NCBI GenBank assembly: GCA_020205615.1
Contig: CM035162.1
Location: 47,400,076-47,464,075, forward strand
Direction of reading: 5' to 3'
DNA from: Panax quinquefolius
Taxonomy: Eukaryota; Streptophyta; Magnoliopsida; Apiales; Araliaceae
DNA: 64,000 bases
Positions 1 through 10,452 of this stretch are shown here, piece after piece. How positions within the stretch are numbered: the stretch's first letter is position 1; each line of letters begins with the position of its first letter. Below the pieces are notes generated by a model. It was not told the origin of the DNA and searched no databases. It was given only the letters and a program-made list of their open reading frames with translations. The position numbers and the translations under genes were made by a program.

Positions 1-277
1 TAAATTACACAAGCTTCAAAAAGGAACCTATCCTATATATCTATGCTTGTAAGGATATCTAAGCATATTAGATAGCCCATTGTTAGTGCCATATTTTGAT
101 GATTTTACTACAATGCTTTATCTCGGACAACAGTTGGTTTTGTGTTTGTTATAGTTTAAACTGTCTGATTTGTTTGAGATGCAACTTTGTGTTATTTACA
201 AACTCTTTTACATATATAAATCAGGTTATATTTCAGTTTTGTTTAGATCATATATCTTGATTCTTTCTCTTTTTTAG

Positions 278-2772
278 GTTCTCGACCTAAGAGGAAGCGT
301 GAACTAGTGATGGGAGCAAAGTTATGGTCAAATATCGATGCACCCAAGAAAGTAATTTATGATGCAAATGGTCAACCTGTTGGGGGAGACGCCAATAAGT
401 TAACAACCTTTCTCGGGTATCTTGCTCGTAATGGAGAATTTTTTCCAATAAGTACTCCAACATGGTCCAATATGACAGAGGCTAACATGACAAGGGCTTG
501 GGATGAAATTCAGGTTATTAATCAATAGCATTTTATAGAATTTGACATTAAACACTTTGAAGCTAATTTAATATATGTGTAAATTTGTTTGTTATAGAAA
601 CGATTTACCACAGATCACCCCAATGCAAAAAGAAAACTGATGGCTATCATGAACAATAGGTGGAGAGATTGGAAGTCTAACTTAAAGAGTAATAATTTTG
701 TGCATGGTGACCGTGTCAAATCGATAGTGAATACTATCAACAATGATCGCGTAAATCCTAATCAAGGGGCTGCGTTGGTTGATTATTGGATAACTGATGA
801 TGCACATGTTGTGTTTATTCTAATTTATGTATTATCAATTCTTACTTATTGTTATATATTATTATTAATTTATAAATACATGCAATGCAGGATATAACAA
901 CAAAAAATTATGAAAATCGAAAAAAAATGTTGGTAGGTCATACGTTGGGCACTAAATCAATTCCAAAAAAGAAGCATGATTTGGTAATATTTGATGTTAT
1001 TTCAATATTTTTTTGTCATTAATCATGTATTAGACTTCTATGAATAGAGTATTTCTTGAATTATGTACTAATTTTTGTTTTATTTGTAGTACCAAATAAA
1101 TAAAAAAGAGATTGATCGAGCGGATATGTATATACAGTCCCACACTCGAAGTGATAACTCAATTTTACCGGGAGCATCCTCGAATGTGGTACGTATTTAT
1201 CAATCCTCAAACAATGGATAAATTGGTTAGTTTACTAATTTTTTGATTTTGTTTAACTTGGTTGTGTATTTGACTGCTATGGATTGAAAACAAGTTTTAT
1301 GTCTACATGCAAAAATTATAAATAAAGTCACTTTTTAAAGTCTATAAAGGGTATTGCTGACTTTGTTTATAAATTGTGTTTACTTTAAATTACCACTTCC
1401 TCTTGTTGCGCTCACTACTGCACAGCTTTAGAGGGGTGTGGATAAGTTCAGCAATCTATACAAATGTAGTGGTAGTCTTCTGCTCATTCATACCACTATG
1501 TATACCCACCTTAAATTATCACCAAAGATGGACATTTTATGCACCAACACGAACATTTTATACCGCATGAACATTTTGTGAAGCCGGTCTCAAACAATTC
1601 GGACACCTTGGTTGACATTCTAGGGCATTTGGGACACGAGAAACATTGTAAAATACTAGGTGTTGAACATTGTAGTCATTTGGACCCCGAGGAACATTTT
1701 AGGCAGCTAGGTGTTGAACATCGTAGGCATTTGGGCCACCTAAATTTGTTCCTACAACACTTATTAGTAGAACTTGCAGTAGTAGTGTTTGGCCTTAGCA
1801 GAATTACCATTAAATCAGGTCTACAATATGACAATTACACACGATAAAAGAAATTTGGTATCTTGACATTTATATGTTGCGGCCTTGTTAAACATATATC
1901 TAATCTATCCTTAATAATGATTTGAGCAAGTCTTTGGGATTTATGTGGTTTCCAGTTCAATAAAGAATAGATCTTTCTTTAATATCGGTCAAGGGTTTAG
2001 TTTGATTACATTAAAAGGAGCCTAAAGTTTTACATCCAAGCAATGATTAAAGTGCAAAAATGGGAACCCCACACACTTGGTGAAGTTGGGAAGGAGCTAG
2101 TTGCAGATTTCTCCGTATAATAATATCTAAAAATTTGTGTCAGTTGGCATCCAAAAAAAAATTAGTTTTTTATTTTTTATTGCATCTTACATTATTAGCC
2201 TTGTAATACACCCCAGGGATTTTAATACATAGATTTTGACTGCATATCATAAGCCTGAGTGATGGAGAATAAAATCTTATGTTTTTGTCCAACAATGACT
2301 TTATAGACTTTGACTGCATATCAACAGTGACTTTATAGACTTTAACTACATAGAATTTGACTGCATATTATAAGCCTTAGTATGTTGAACTGCCTTGTAT
2401 ATTTAAGTTATGTATATTTTGCATTGTATATTTTCACAGGAAAAAATTATTGAGTTAAAGAAGACTCAAGAATCGACTGGTGAAAGCAATAGTACAGGAC
2501 GGAATGATATATTTGCACAAGTTTTTGGACCAGAGCGACATGGTAAACTTCGACAAGGTGGAGTTGGTACCACAGCTACAAACACTTGGGGACCTCATGA
2601 CACAAATAATGAGGTACAACGTGAGAATCAAGAATTGAAAGCTGAGTTGAAAAAGGTGCGGGAAAAAGGAGACGATACTGCAAGGATAGTGGATGAACTA
2701 TTATCAATGATGATAGAATTTATGAAGAAGTCATCAGTTCCAAATGCTCATTCCAACAATCATGTAGAATGA
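278..2772 (+). CDS. Plant Transposase_24 (Ptta/En/Spm-type) protein of the CACTA element, 3' exons
   Basis: I read five exons: 278-513, 598-807, 891-983, 1090-1188 and 2440-2772. Each junction has AG before the exon and GT after it, and all phases agree, leaving one open frame to the TGA at 2770-2772. Exon 1 begins in mid-codon, so the protein starts upstream of the window. The protein carries a basic stretch (SRPKRKREL), the family's W-rich core (LVDYWITDD in exon 2, ENRKKM in exon 3), and a C-terminal Lys/Glu-rich coiled coil in exon 5 (from about residue 65 of that exon). These match the second, non-catalytic protein of plant CACTA elements, thought to bind the element ends; that role is knowledge of the family. 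The frame is undisturbed across all five exons, so this copy is young or under recent selection. The last intron is unusually long (1251 bp). Confidence 0.82.
1189..2439 (+). other. Long last intron of the CACTA gene
   Basis: The intron begins GTACGT and ends TTTTCACAG. It holds a ~50-bp imperfect direct repeat (listed separately) and, near 2220-2390, several short copies of a 'gactttgactgcatat' phrase. I see no further exon or nested transposon with clear ends. The 102-residue open frame at 1539-1847 is His-rich and is explained by the repeat. Confidence 0.6.
1576..1740 (+). repeat. Three imperfect ~50-bp direct repeats inside the intron
   Basis: Two clear units (1641-1691 and 1692-1740) share 'ctaggtgttgaacat' and 'gtag.catttgg'. 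A weaker third lies just upstream (1590-1640). The repeat gives a patterned His/Glu-rich reading frame on the plus strand, but there is no sign that it is translated. Confidence 0.55.
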
Positions 2773-3135
2773 GATAATGGTGATATTAGTGGATCAAATA
2801 ATCCTATAGAGGACCTATGACATATCTCGTGTTGCTGTAAATTTGTTACATGTAACACTATTTTGGATGAAAATTTGTTAAATGTGATACTGAAAATATG
2901 TTAAATGTGCTACTGGTTATGTACTACTGTTTTGATACACAGTAACAGAATTTTGGATGTTTATGTATATTTAGATGATATTATATATTAATAGATTTTA
3001 TTTGTTTTATTCTATTAGTTGTAAATGTTATATTCAGATTGGATGGTTGAATGTAGTATGCTTTTGAACAGGTAAAACAAATCAGAAATATTGCATCTTA
3101 ACATGATGGGTAAAAAAGAAGTTGGCCACAAAATA
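2773..3135 (+). other. 3' flank of the CACTA gene, no features
   Basis: AT-rich stretch between the stop codon and the subterminal repeats. It should contain the polyadenylation region (several AATAAA-like words near 2985-3010), but no single site can be fixed by eye. Confidence 0.4.
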
Positions 3136-3553
3136 CCTATAGCGACGGCCACGACCGTCGCCATACATCTCACATTCGCGCCAAATCTTACCTATAGCGA
3201 CGGCCACGACCGTTGCAATACATCTTAAATTCGCGCCAAATCTCACCTATAGCGACGGTTACGTGACCGTCGCGATATCTTCACCTATAGCGATAGTCGT
3301 GCGGATCGTCGCGATGAGATCTCGACCATTCGCTAAAAGCTTACGTAGCGGCACGGCAATGGCCATCGCTATATCGATATTTGACCATCGGTAAAAAGCT
3401 TCAAGCGCGTTTTTGTGTAGTTTTCTAGCGATGGTCTTACCGTCGCTATAGGTTACAGCGACGGCTTATATAGCGACAGTATGCGACTGTCACTATATCC
3501 TATAGCGACGGTCTTTTCATCTATAGCGACGGTCGCCAACCGTCTCTATAGCT
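3136..3553 (+). repeat. CACTA subterminal repeats (TATAGCGACGG motif)
   Basis: Units starting CCTATAGCGACGG occur at about 3136, 3191 and 3246, i.e. ~55 bp apart, followed by degenerate and inverted copies up to 3553. Many units are themselves inverted repeats (GCGACGG ... CCGTCGC). Subterminal arrays of this kind are the binding sites of the element's own DNA-binding protein in En/Spm-type transposons. Confidence 0.8.
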
Positions 3554-3556
3554 TGA

Positions 3557-3569
3557 TTTTCTGGTAGTG
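3557..3569 (+). mobile_element. CACTA right terminal inverted repeat
   Basis: The sequence TTTTCTGGTAGTG is the reverse complement of the canonical CACTACCAGAAAA start and marks the exact element edge at 3569. Confidence 0.85.
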
Positions 3570-3599
3570 CACGAAGTAAACTCCATACATGACTTGAAA

Positions 3600-3601
3600 T
3601 G

Positions 3602-3642
<41 letters not shown>

Positions 3643-4020
3643 CAGTAAACGCATCGGATGTGTCTATCCAGGCTCAATCGATTTCGAATTCAAGGGATAT
3701 ATATATATATATATATATAAGAGCAGTAAATGCACCGGATGTAAAATCCAGGCTCAATCAAATAGAGTTAGATGGCAAAAACATATATATATATATATAA
3801 GTATTTATATATATATATATATATAAATAAACAACACACTCCGGATGTAAATCCAGGCTCATCGAACAAAGTTTGACCATAGTTTCTTTATAAGTATATA
3901 TATAAAAGCAAATAAACGCCCCGGACGTGAGTCCAGACTCAATCGAGGCATAACTCGATAATGTTAGTCCATATATATAAATATATATATATATAATTAT
4001 ATATATATATATATAAAAAA
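3600..4020 (-). repeat. (TA)n tracts alternating with a 'ccaggctcaatcga' unit in O1 3' LTR
   Basis: Five TA microsatellite tracts of about 15-40 bp separate copies of a unit containing 'agcaataaacgc.ccggatgta...ccaggctcaatcga'. The same composite array occurs at 10020-10340. The reading frame here encodes only Ile-Tyr repeats and is not a gene. Confidence 0.85.
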
Positions 4021-4320
4021 ATAAAAGTCGCAGACCGAAGTTCAGGCATACACGCGCAACACGACTCTCAACGTGAAGAACAGTGTGTGCAAAGATGAAG
4101 AGAAAGATTTTAAAGTGTGTAAGAAGTCTTATAGTGGACTACCAAAGAAGACTTCAATGACTTGAAATGAATGAACACTCGGCTCCCCCCGGTAAAAATA
4201 TAGCAATATATAAGCTCACAAGTGTTTAAAATGAGAAAGCACTCAGTTTATAGTGTGTACAGAGCAAAATGGACAGGGCTTCCTCGCCTTTTCTCTATTC
4301 AAAATGGTTGCCCCAGCCCT

Positions 4321-4330
4321 CTATTTATAG
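4321..4330 (-). promoter_or_regulatory. TATA box of O1 3' LTR
   Basis: Read on the minus strand it is CTATAAATAG, inside the palindrome CCTCTATTTATAGAGG. Minus-strand transcription would start about 30 bp lower, near 4290. Confidence 0.55.
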
Positions 4331-4737
4331 AGGGTCGAGCCATGAGTGTACCTACAATGAATTGCAGATGCACTGTGGTCGCACGGTGCCCCGATTTTCT
4401 GAGTCTGCTTTGTCTCAAGCATGCGTGCCGCATAAAACGTGTTATCCATTCGAACATTTAGAACTTCAGTTCGGGCATCCGATCGGGGTGTATAAGAACT
4501 TTTTTGTCATGTTGTTGTCGAGAGTTAATCAATGACATGGGATTAGAGGTTGTACGAAGTCAGGAAGATGGGACCATGCCCTAGGTCTTTAAGCTTTAAA
4601 TTCTATCCGATGTGTTGTCTTGTACAGTAGTCACTTGGGATTGGCGCTCTTTAGTTCTTGTAGGACATTGCTTTGTAGAATGTATGTATGTTGTTGTTGA
4701 GATGGCGCAATGTGGGTTTGGGATGGCAAAATGATGA

Positions 4738-5270
4738 TTATGCCCTTCACCGGGTTATCTCTAGTTTGAGCTGATTTAGCGGTCGTTGCTCAGGGTTATC
4801 TCTAAGATTGAACTGCTGCAGTTGTTGACCGTCCTCAATGTTGTTTCTAAGATGTGTCTGACTTCCCGTGGTTATCTCCGGACTTGGTAGATGAGTGCCT
4901 CAGGGCCATTGCCTAGTCTTTAAAGCTGATTGCATGGGTTTGAAACAAGCATTTCCTATGTTATCTCCGGAACTGCAACTGCATGCCTCGAGGTTATCTC
5001 TGAGGTTGACACTATCTTTCCCGATGTTGTTTCTGGGGTTGAGACTGAGTATCTCGAGGTTATCTCCGAGATGAGACGGTCTTCTTTGGTGTGATTTTCG
5101 GTATTTGAACTGCATTCCTCAGGGTTATCTCTGAGGTTGAAACTGAAACTCCCGATGTTGTTTCCGGGTTTGAGGTCAAAACTTCCGGTGGTATTTCTGG
5201 GACTGAGCTGGATATCTCGGGGTTATCTCCAAGATGGTAATACTGAATATCTCTGGGTTGTCTCCGGCCA
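4738..5270 (-). repeat. Degenerate tandem array in the 3'UTR of O1
   Basis: About a dozen copies of a short phrase (plus strand: ctcgaggttatctccgagrttga, alternating with 'ccgatgttgtttc.gg') recur every ~30-60 bp, interrupted near 4900-4950 by unrelated sequence. The array lies between the truncated protease frame and the 3' LTR, i.e. in the 3' untranslated region. Hypervariable tandem repeats in this position are known for Ogre-type elements. Several minus-strand open frames rich in Pro/Ser/Thr here are by-products of the repeat. Confidence 0.75.
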
Positions 5271-6300
5271 TATGAATCCATGGTCTTCCCAAGATCAGGT
5301 TGTATCATATATTTATTTTGAGCATGTGAAAAGATATGCAGAATGTATATGGACCTATATCCACTGGCAGTTCAATCTCTCTGATATAGTTTTGTCAAGA
5401 TCCATCGAAAGCTTTAATAATCGTATGGCTGCTTCGGATCCAATTGAGATTGATGTTCATCTTCACCAAAGTAACATAAGGACAGAAATTCATAGACGAA
5501 CCTCCATCTATCAAGACTCATCCCACCATATATCTGGAGGACAAAACCACAATGTGCAACGACTTGCAATGACCAGTCCCTTCAGGAGGTATATCATCAT
5601 CAGTAAAAGATATCACATTGTTGTTAAAAATGTGATCCACCAGATGCTGGAATTTCTCAACATATATTGACTTAGGCAGTTGGGCTTCTTCCAAAACCCT
5701 GAGTAATACCTTATTGTGATTTCAGATGAGAAAACCAAGTCTAGTATGGAAATTTGATGTGGAGCTTCTCTTAAGATTAAAACTACCTTGGCTTCATTAT
5801 GGCCCATAGTACGGAGAAATTCTTCCACCTTTTCCATGGGAATCTTCCCCTTTGACTTGATGGTAGGCTTCATCACCCGTTGGGGAACATACAGTGGATT
5901 ATCGTTCGACACTGCAGTAGTTATATGAGATGTGGATCCTTCAGCCCCTCCATAATTCCATGGAACTTTCCGATGGCTGACAACAGGATATTATGGTTTG
6001 TATGGCGAGATAATTGGCTCTGGCGCAGCCACTTTCAAAGGATTGTCAATACCTTTGAGCTGAACGGGTTGGATTGTATGTGAGGGTGTAGTTGTATCTG
6101 CCTCAGAAGATATGACTGCTATGACTTCCTTCCACTTTGTAGGAAACGCGTCCCCACTCTCTAGTACCACAACATCATCGTCTGCCATTTGCAGGACACC
6201 ACTGTCAATTAAATTCTGAATAAGGTGGCGGAGTGCCCATCATTCTTTTGTGTTGTGACCGCGAGATTGGGAGTGATATTGAAATCAAATCGCCTCGACC
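5271..6300 (-). pseudogene. O1 gag-pol linker and retropepsin remnant
   Basis: Minus-strand reading gives, in order, a second gag-like tail (VVVLES...FPTKWKE, about 6190-6100), a linker (KSKGKI..EKVEEFLRTMGHNEAKVVL, about 5860-5770) and an aspartic protease segment (VLIDGGSSMN..PY near 5510, YNLILGRPWIHM near 5290). The D-G-G-S-S active-site variant and the LGRPW motif are typical of Tat/Ogre protease. Several frameshifts and stops break the frame. It ends abruptly after the IHM of LGRPWIHM, where the 3'UTR array begins, so all downstream pol domains are deleted. O2 carries the homologous part at 20833-21780. Confidence 0.72.
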
Positions 6301-6352
6301 GCAGGCTGATTTGAGGTAGCAGAGCTATGATTCTTCTTTCATGTATCAGCCT

Positions 6353-8113
6353 CTACAATATTTCTTCCATCGATTGGCCTAGGTATGTAAATTCCCTTTT
6401 GTTGGCAAAATCCCCATGGGTCTTAACATTTACTCTTTTGGCAATTTTATCCTCTATTGTTTCCTTTTCTGGAGTACATGGTCGAGTGTTGGTAATAAGA
6501 GGAAGGAGACTAGCATGCTCCTGACTAAATAATTGGCGTGTAACCTGGTGCTGATGGACCACCAGTTCTGCCAATTGGTTAAGTTGCTCACGCATAGCAT
6601 TCATTTTCCGTTCCATTGTAAACTGGAACTTTGCATAGTTCCACTTATTAGCATTATCATTGCTAGTCTGGGAAGATCCACCATTAAAATTGGAACTCTG
6701 TCCACTACTCCAATTAATCATATTAACCTCCTCTTCTTTGTGTTGAGGAAAAGGGTTGTCTTGCACATGGGGTTGATCGGGTTTGGTGACCACGATCTCA
6801 CCGCTGTCTATTAAATCTTGGATCTATTGTTTCAAGGCCCAATAGTCCTGAGTATCATGTCCCAGACCCCCGGCATGATAGGCACACTTCCGAGTAGCAT
6901 TGAAACCTCTCCCATTCGGGTTGGCTGGTGGAAGAAGATGTGTAATTTTCTTCTAAGTGGTCAGAAGATTGAGAATGTTCTCGAGTAAGTCTCCTAAGGG
7001 CGTGAACACTCAAGTGTGTTTGACTTCTCCACCCTTAGGCAATGGAGGGTTTGAAGACTGTGCTTGAAATGGAGAGTAATTTCTCCTTTGGACAGGCATA
7101 TCCTGACTGCCCTTTTGACCTTGTAGTATCAAGGAAACATCCTCCTCTTTCTTTTTATGGACCCTTCGGGGGTTGTTTCTATAATTTCCGGACTGGATGC
7201 GCTCAGCAACAGCTTTAAGGGCAACTAGGTCTTGAATCTTTCCTGACTTCAATCCTATCTCAGCCTTCTCCCCATGTTTAATCATTTCAGAGAATGGTTT
7301 GCTAATACCAGCTAAGACTCTCTCATAGAAAGGAGCTTTTTGTATATCTGTGAAGGTCATCACCATCTCTGACTCATTCATAGAGGGAACAATTTGAGCA
7401 GCAAGGCGCCTCCACCTTTGAGCATACTCTCTAAAAGATTCATTGGTTTGTTTCCTGACTTTAGTAATTTGGTACTGGTCAGGGGCCATTTGAGACTGGA
7501 AGCTGTACATAGTGAGGAAGGCATGAGCTAGTTCCTCCCAGCTATGGATCTTTGAATTGTCTAATCTAGTATACCATGATCAGGGTTCTCCAGTTAGGCT
7601 TTTCTGGAATAGCTGCATTCTGAGCTTCTCATCCTCGGCATAAGATCTGAGTTCTCCACTGAATACCTTCAAATGTGTGTAAGGGTCTCCTAACCCGTCA
7701 TACTTTTCAAAGTCAGGAGTCTTGAACTTCTTTGGATAATGCACACCATGTAATAAACAAAGGTCAGCATATGAAACACTCCCATGTACTCCAATTCCTT
7801 TGATAGAACGGATGGTCTCTTCCATCTGAAAGACTTTCTTTCTGATATCACCAGCGTCTAGATCTTCTTTGAGATATGTGGTATCATGAATTTTGTTGGT
7901 TGGACCTAATTGAAGCTCAAGTATTGGAATGGCTTTATCCGGACCTAGGGTTCTTCCTTGTGCAAAGGATTCAGCATGTACGGGTATCCTTGTACCCTGA
8001 GTAGATTGGTGAAGTTCCTTAAGCAGAACATCCAAATCTGTGATTTGTTTACTTAATCTGTTGAATTCTTTGTGAGAGACTGGATTAAGATTAGTCTGGT
8101 CAGATGAAGACAT
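6353..8113 (-). pseudogene. O1 gag polyprotein remnant
   Basis: One reading frame runs from ATG at 8113 (MSSSDQ) to 6353, broken by in-frame stops at 7580-7582 and 7010-7012 and two more before 6793. The N-terminal part has a retrotransposon gag core (SWYTRLDN, SWEELAHAF, YAQRWRRLAAQ; about 7570-7390). A modified zinc knuckle follows (CAYH...GHDTQDYWALK, ~6880-6820), in which the W/C pair is partly lost. After it come a Gln/His-rich region and SMEEIL. At the aligned sites O2 has Arg or Gln where O1 has stops, so most stops fit single C-to-T changes. Gag would form the particle that packages the RNA; this copy cannot make a full protein. Confidence 0.8.
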
Positions 8114-8854
8114 AATTGGTTGTAGGCTCGTGGCCTTTTTGGACTTTGAACGGGTAATAGGTCTGATTGTTTCCCTGCAAAAACCTGAAGTAGTTTAGTT
8201 TTACGGAATATATAAATGTTTACATGCTATATGATGTATCCGTTTTAGGAATATTATCCTGCAAAATGGATGTTAGCTGTTTATAAAATAGAATAACATG
8301 TAAATATGCGTGTACATATATTTCTTCATATTTCTCATTATATGGAGAGGAATATGGAATGAAATTACAAGTAATTGACTTTACAAGTAATTTGAATTGA
8401 GAAAGAATGAAGAGACTTTCCTCCGTATTTGGTTTATCAGAGGTTGAGCTATCTTAGGCTACTCTCGCGGCTTTTGGCATGAAGGTTCCCAAATCAACGC
8501 AATTTACTTGACAGGAAGTTAATCCGATCTTTCAACTGGAGCGAATTTGGGTGGTGTCTTTCCTGAGCCTCGTTGTAATTACTCTTCGTACGAGTCCAGT
8601 AATCAAACACCGACAGGATAGCCTCCTGATGGAGGAACCACACAACATACATTCACATACAACGTGTCTTACCGTTTATGAAAATGATGACATGTGTGAA
8701 GCACTGATATCACAAGCAGATATAATGTAAAACATTAAGTATACAGTAAGTAATGCATTCGTACACATCCATCAAATGTAAATGCCACATCAACACATAA
8801 GCATATAAAAGTTTTGAAAAGCTTGTAATACCGGCTTAAGTCCTCTTACTGGAT
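8114..8854 (-). other. O1 untranslated leader
   Basis: Sequence between the primer-binding site and the gag ATG, homologous to 18276-18901 and to 40475-40919 plus 58200-58575. There is no ORF of note. Confidence 0.7.
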
Positions 8855-8874
8855 TCCCCAGCAAAGTCGCCACC
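8855..8874 (-). other. O1 primer-binding site
   Basis: Minus-strand TGGCGACTTTGCTGGGGA lies right after the LTR end (GTCGACA). The same site occurs in O2 and O3, where it reads TGGCGACTCTG(T/C)TGGGGA. It agrees with the tRNA-Arg type primer site reported for Ogre-like elements. Confidence 0.7.
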
Positions 8875-10452
8875 TGTCGACGTCGGGATTTTTATTTGTC
8901 CCTTTTCTGTTCTTGTCTTTTGGTGTTCTCATGTTAGGTGTGATTTGTTTGAAAAAACAAGTTATGAAAAGGTCCGACATTCATATGTCGACGATTGGAC
9001 TTTAAGAGTCACCAGTTGGTTTTTTAAATGGTTGTACCAATACAACCGAGAAAAGATTTGCACATTGATCCAATGATGTGACACTGCTTAACGGGTCTAC
9101 GAAACCGAGATTCATTAGGGTCCGGGGACTTGCTTATGCAGAGGGAAGGTGTTAGGCACCCCCCCCCCCCGACATCCGTGTTGCCACGGTGAATGCCACT
9201 TTTTAATTAAACTGTTATATGAATGTGTGTGTGTGTGTGGATCAATGAGAAATTATTTGGAAGTAGTGATATGCCTCGTTTGCACCTAGTTTGAATTTGT
9301 GTAAAAATTCAGTTTTAAACAAGATATAGCAGTGATGTTTTATAAAAAGAGGTTTTTCAAACCCTTGTGCTCAATAGTAATTGAGGCCTTTGATACTTCC
9401 ATTTTAGTAGTTGTTCGGCTTGATTGCTTTTATTTTTGAGATGCGAAGCATCTTCGAGAAAATAATATACATAGTAGTACCGAATAATTTACAAGTCGTG
9501 CACAGCTAAAAATGTCCATCACGGGAACCGAATCTAGATTCAGTAGACTGAATCTGTGATCACATGATTCCTAGGCTCACATGATGTAGCAATTTATATG
9601 AAAGCTGTAAACAGTTTTATATATATAAAAGATGTAAATATATATATACAGACATGATCAACCACCATGAAGCACCTCCATTGGGGATCGGAAATGTAAA
9701 TATATAAAAGCGGTAAATATATATATAGAGATATGATCAACCACCACGAAGCACCTCCATGGGGGATCAGAAATGTAAATAAAGTCATAAAGGCGATCAA
9801 CCGCCACGAAGTAAACTCTAGGCGGGACAATATGTTAAGAAAGCTGTAAAAACGATCAACCGCCACGAAGTAAACTCCAGGCGGGACGAAATGTAAAGAA
9901 AGCTGTAAAAACGATTAACCGCCACGAAGTAAACTCCAGGCGAGACGAAATGTAAAGAAAGCTGTAAAAGGCCACGAAGTAAACTCCAGGCCTGACAGAA
10001 TTGTAAATATATTTATATATAGATAAAAGCGATAACGCATAGGGTATATATCGATCCCGGCTCAGTTTATCATTTCGGCGATTTGTCGCTATATATATAT
10101 AAAAGCAGTAAACGCACCGGATGTAAAATCCAGGCTCAATCAAACAGAGTTTGATGGCAACAACATATATATATAAGCAATAAACGCTCCGGATGTAAAT
10201 CCAGGCTCATCGAACAAATTTCGACCACAATTTATATATAAGTATATATATAAAAGCAAATAAATGCTCCGGACGTGAGTCCAGGCTCAATCGAGGCATA
10301 TCTCGATAATGTTAGTCCATGTATATAAATATATATATATATATATACAAAAAATAAAAGTCGATGACTGAAGTCCGGATCACATGTAACACGACTCTTA
10401 GCGTGAAGAACGGTGTGTACAAAGATGAAATGAAAGACTTTAAAGTGTATAA
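8875..10452 (-). repeat. O1 5' LTR (U3 end truncated)
   Basis: On the minus strand it ends ...CCCGACGTCGACA. It contains a C10 run (about 9161-9170), a TG microsatellite (~9225-9238) and the tandem arrays at 9600-10340. It breaks off at about 10452, in 'aagaagg', where Y1 internal sequence begins. Confidence 0.7.
9600..10340 (-). repeat. Tandem repeats in O1 5' LTR
   Basis: Two types of unit are joined. The first is a ~63-bp unit containing 'cgatcaaccgccacgaagtaaactccaggcgg' (about 9650-9990, five to six copies, the last ones very alike). The second is a (TA)n-spaced unit with 'ccggatgtaaa.ccaggctca' (about 10020-10320). The second type is shared with 3600-4020. Confidence 0.82.

Larger units (their letters stand above)
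1..3569 (+). mobile_element. CACTA (En/Spm) DNA transposon, right-hand portion
   Basis: The element enters from the left edge of the window and ends at 3569 with the inverted CACTA terminus (CACTACCAGAAAATC when read on the minus strand). It contains the last five exons of a Transposase_24-type protein gene and then a block of subterminal repeats, the usual order near the 3' end of plant CACTA elements. The left end and the main transposase gene are outside the window. The sequence after 3569 matches the repeat unit of the neighbouring Tat/Ogre-like LTR (compare 9850-9980), so the element landed inside that LTR. The 3-bp target duplication expected for CACTA elements would be CAC at 3570-3572, but the partner copy is out of view. 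Confidence 0.88.
3570..4740 (-). repeat. O1 3' LTR (partial; U3 boundary uncertain)
   Basis: The stretch matches the 5' LTR of the same element around 10080-10455, both in its TA-rich tandem units and in a shared block near 4030-4130. It includes a TATA box on the minus strand. The inner (U3) limit is not sharp; 4740 is where the 3'UTR repeat array begins, and the polypurine tract lies somewhere in between. The outer end lies beyond the CACTA insertion. Confidence 0.6.
3570..10452 (-). mobile_element. O1: Tat-lineage (Ogre/Retand-like) Ty3/gypsy element, internally deleted
   Basis: On the minus strand the order is 5' LTR (10452-8875), primer-binding site, leader, gag, start of pol up to protease, then directly a tandem-repeat 3'UTR and the 3' LTR (down to 3570). 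Reverse transcriptase, RNase H and integrase are missing: the protease frame runs straight into the repeat array near 5270. The gag and protease sequence is of the Tat type, with a tRNA-Arg-type primer site as reported for Ogre. The two LTR pieces share a distinctive TA-rich tandem region (3600-4020 and 9600-10330). The left end of the 3' LTR is cut by the CACTA insertion; the right end of the 5' LTR is cut where Y1 begins. Confidence 0.8.

Noticed and set aside
1539..1847. His-rich 102-codon protein
   Set aside because: It lies wholly inside an intron with consistent splice sites and is produced by the 50-bp repeat.
3567..3800. Open frame with Ile-Tyr repeats
   Set aside because: It is the translation of (TA)n microsatellites in the O1 LTR.
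4222..4535. Two overlapping short open frames (79 and 88 codons)
   Set aside because: They lie in the promoter region of the O1 LTR, overlap each other in different frames and resemble nothing.
4900..5308. Pro/Ser/Thr-rich minus-strand protein
   Set aside because: Repeat-driven frame in the 3'UTR array, broken into two frames with no domain.
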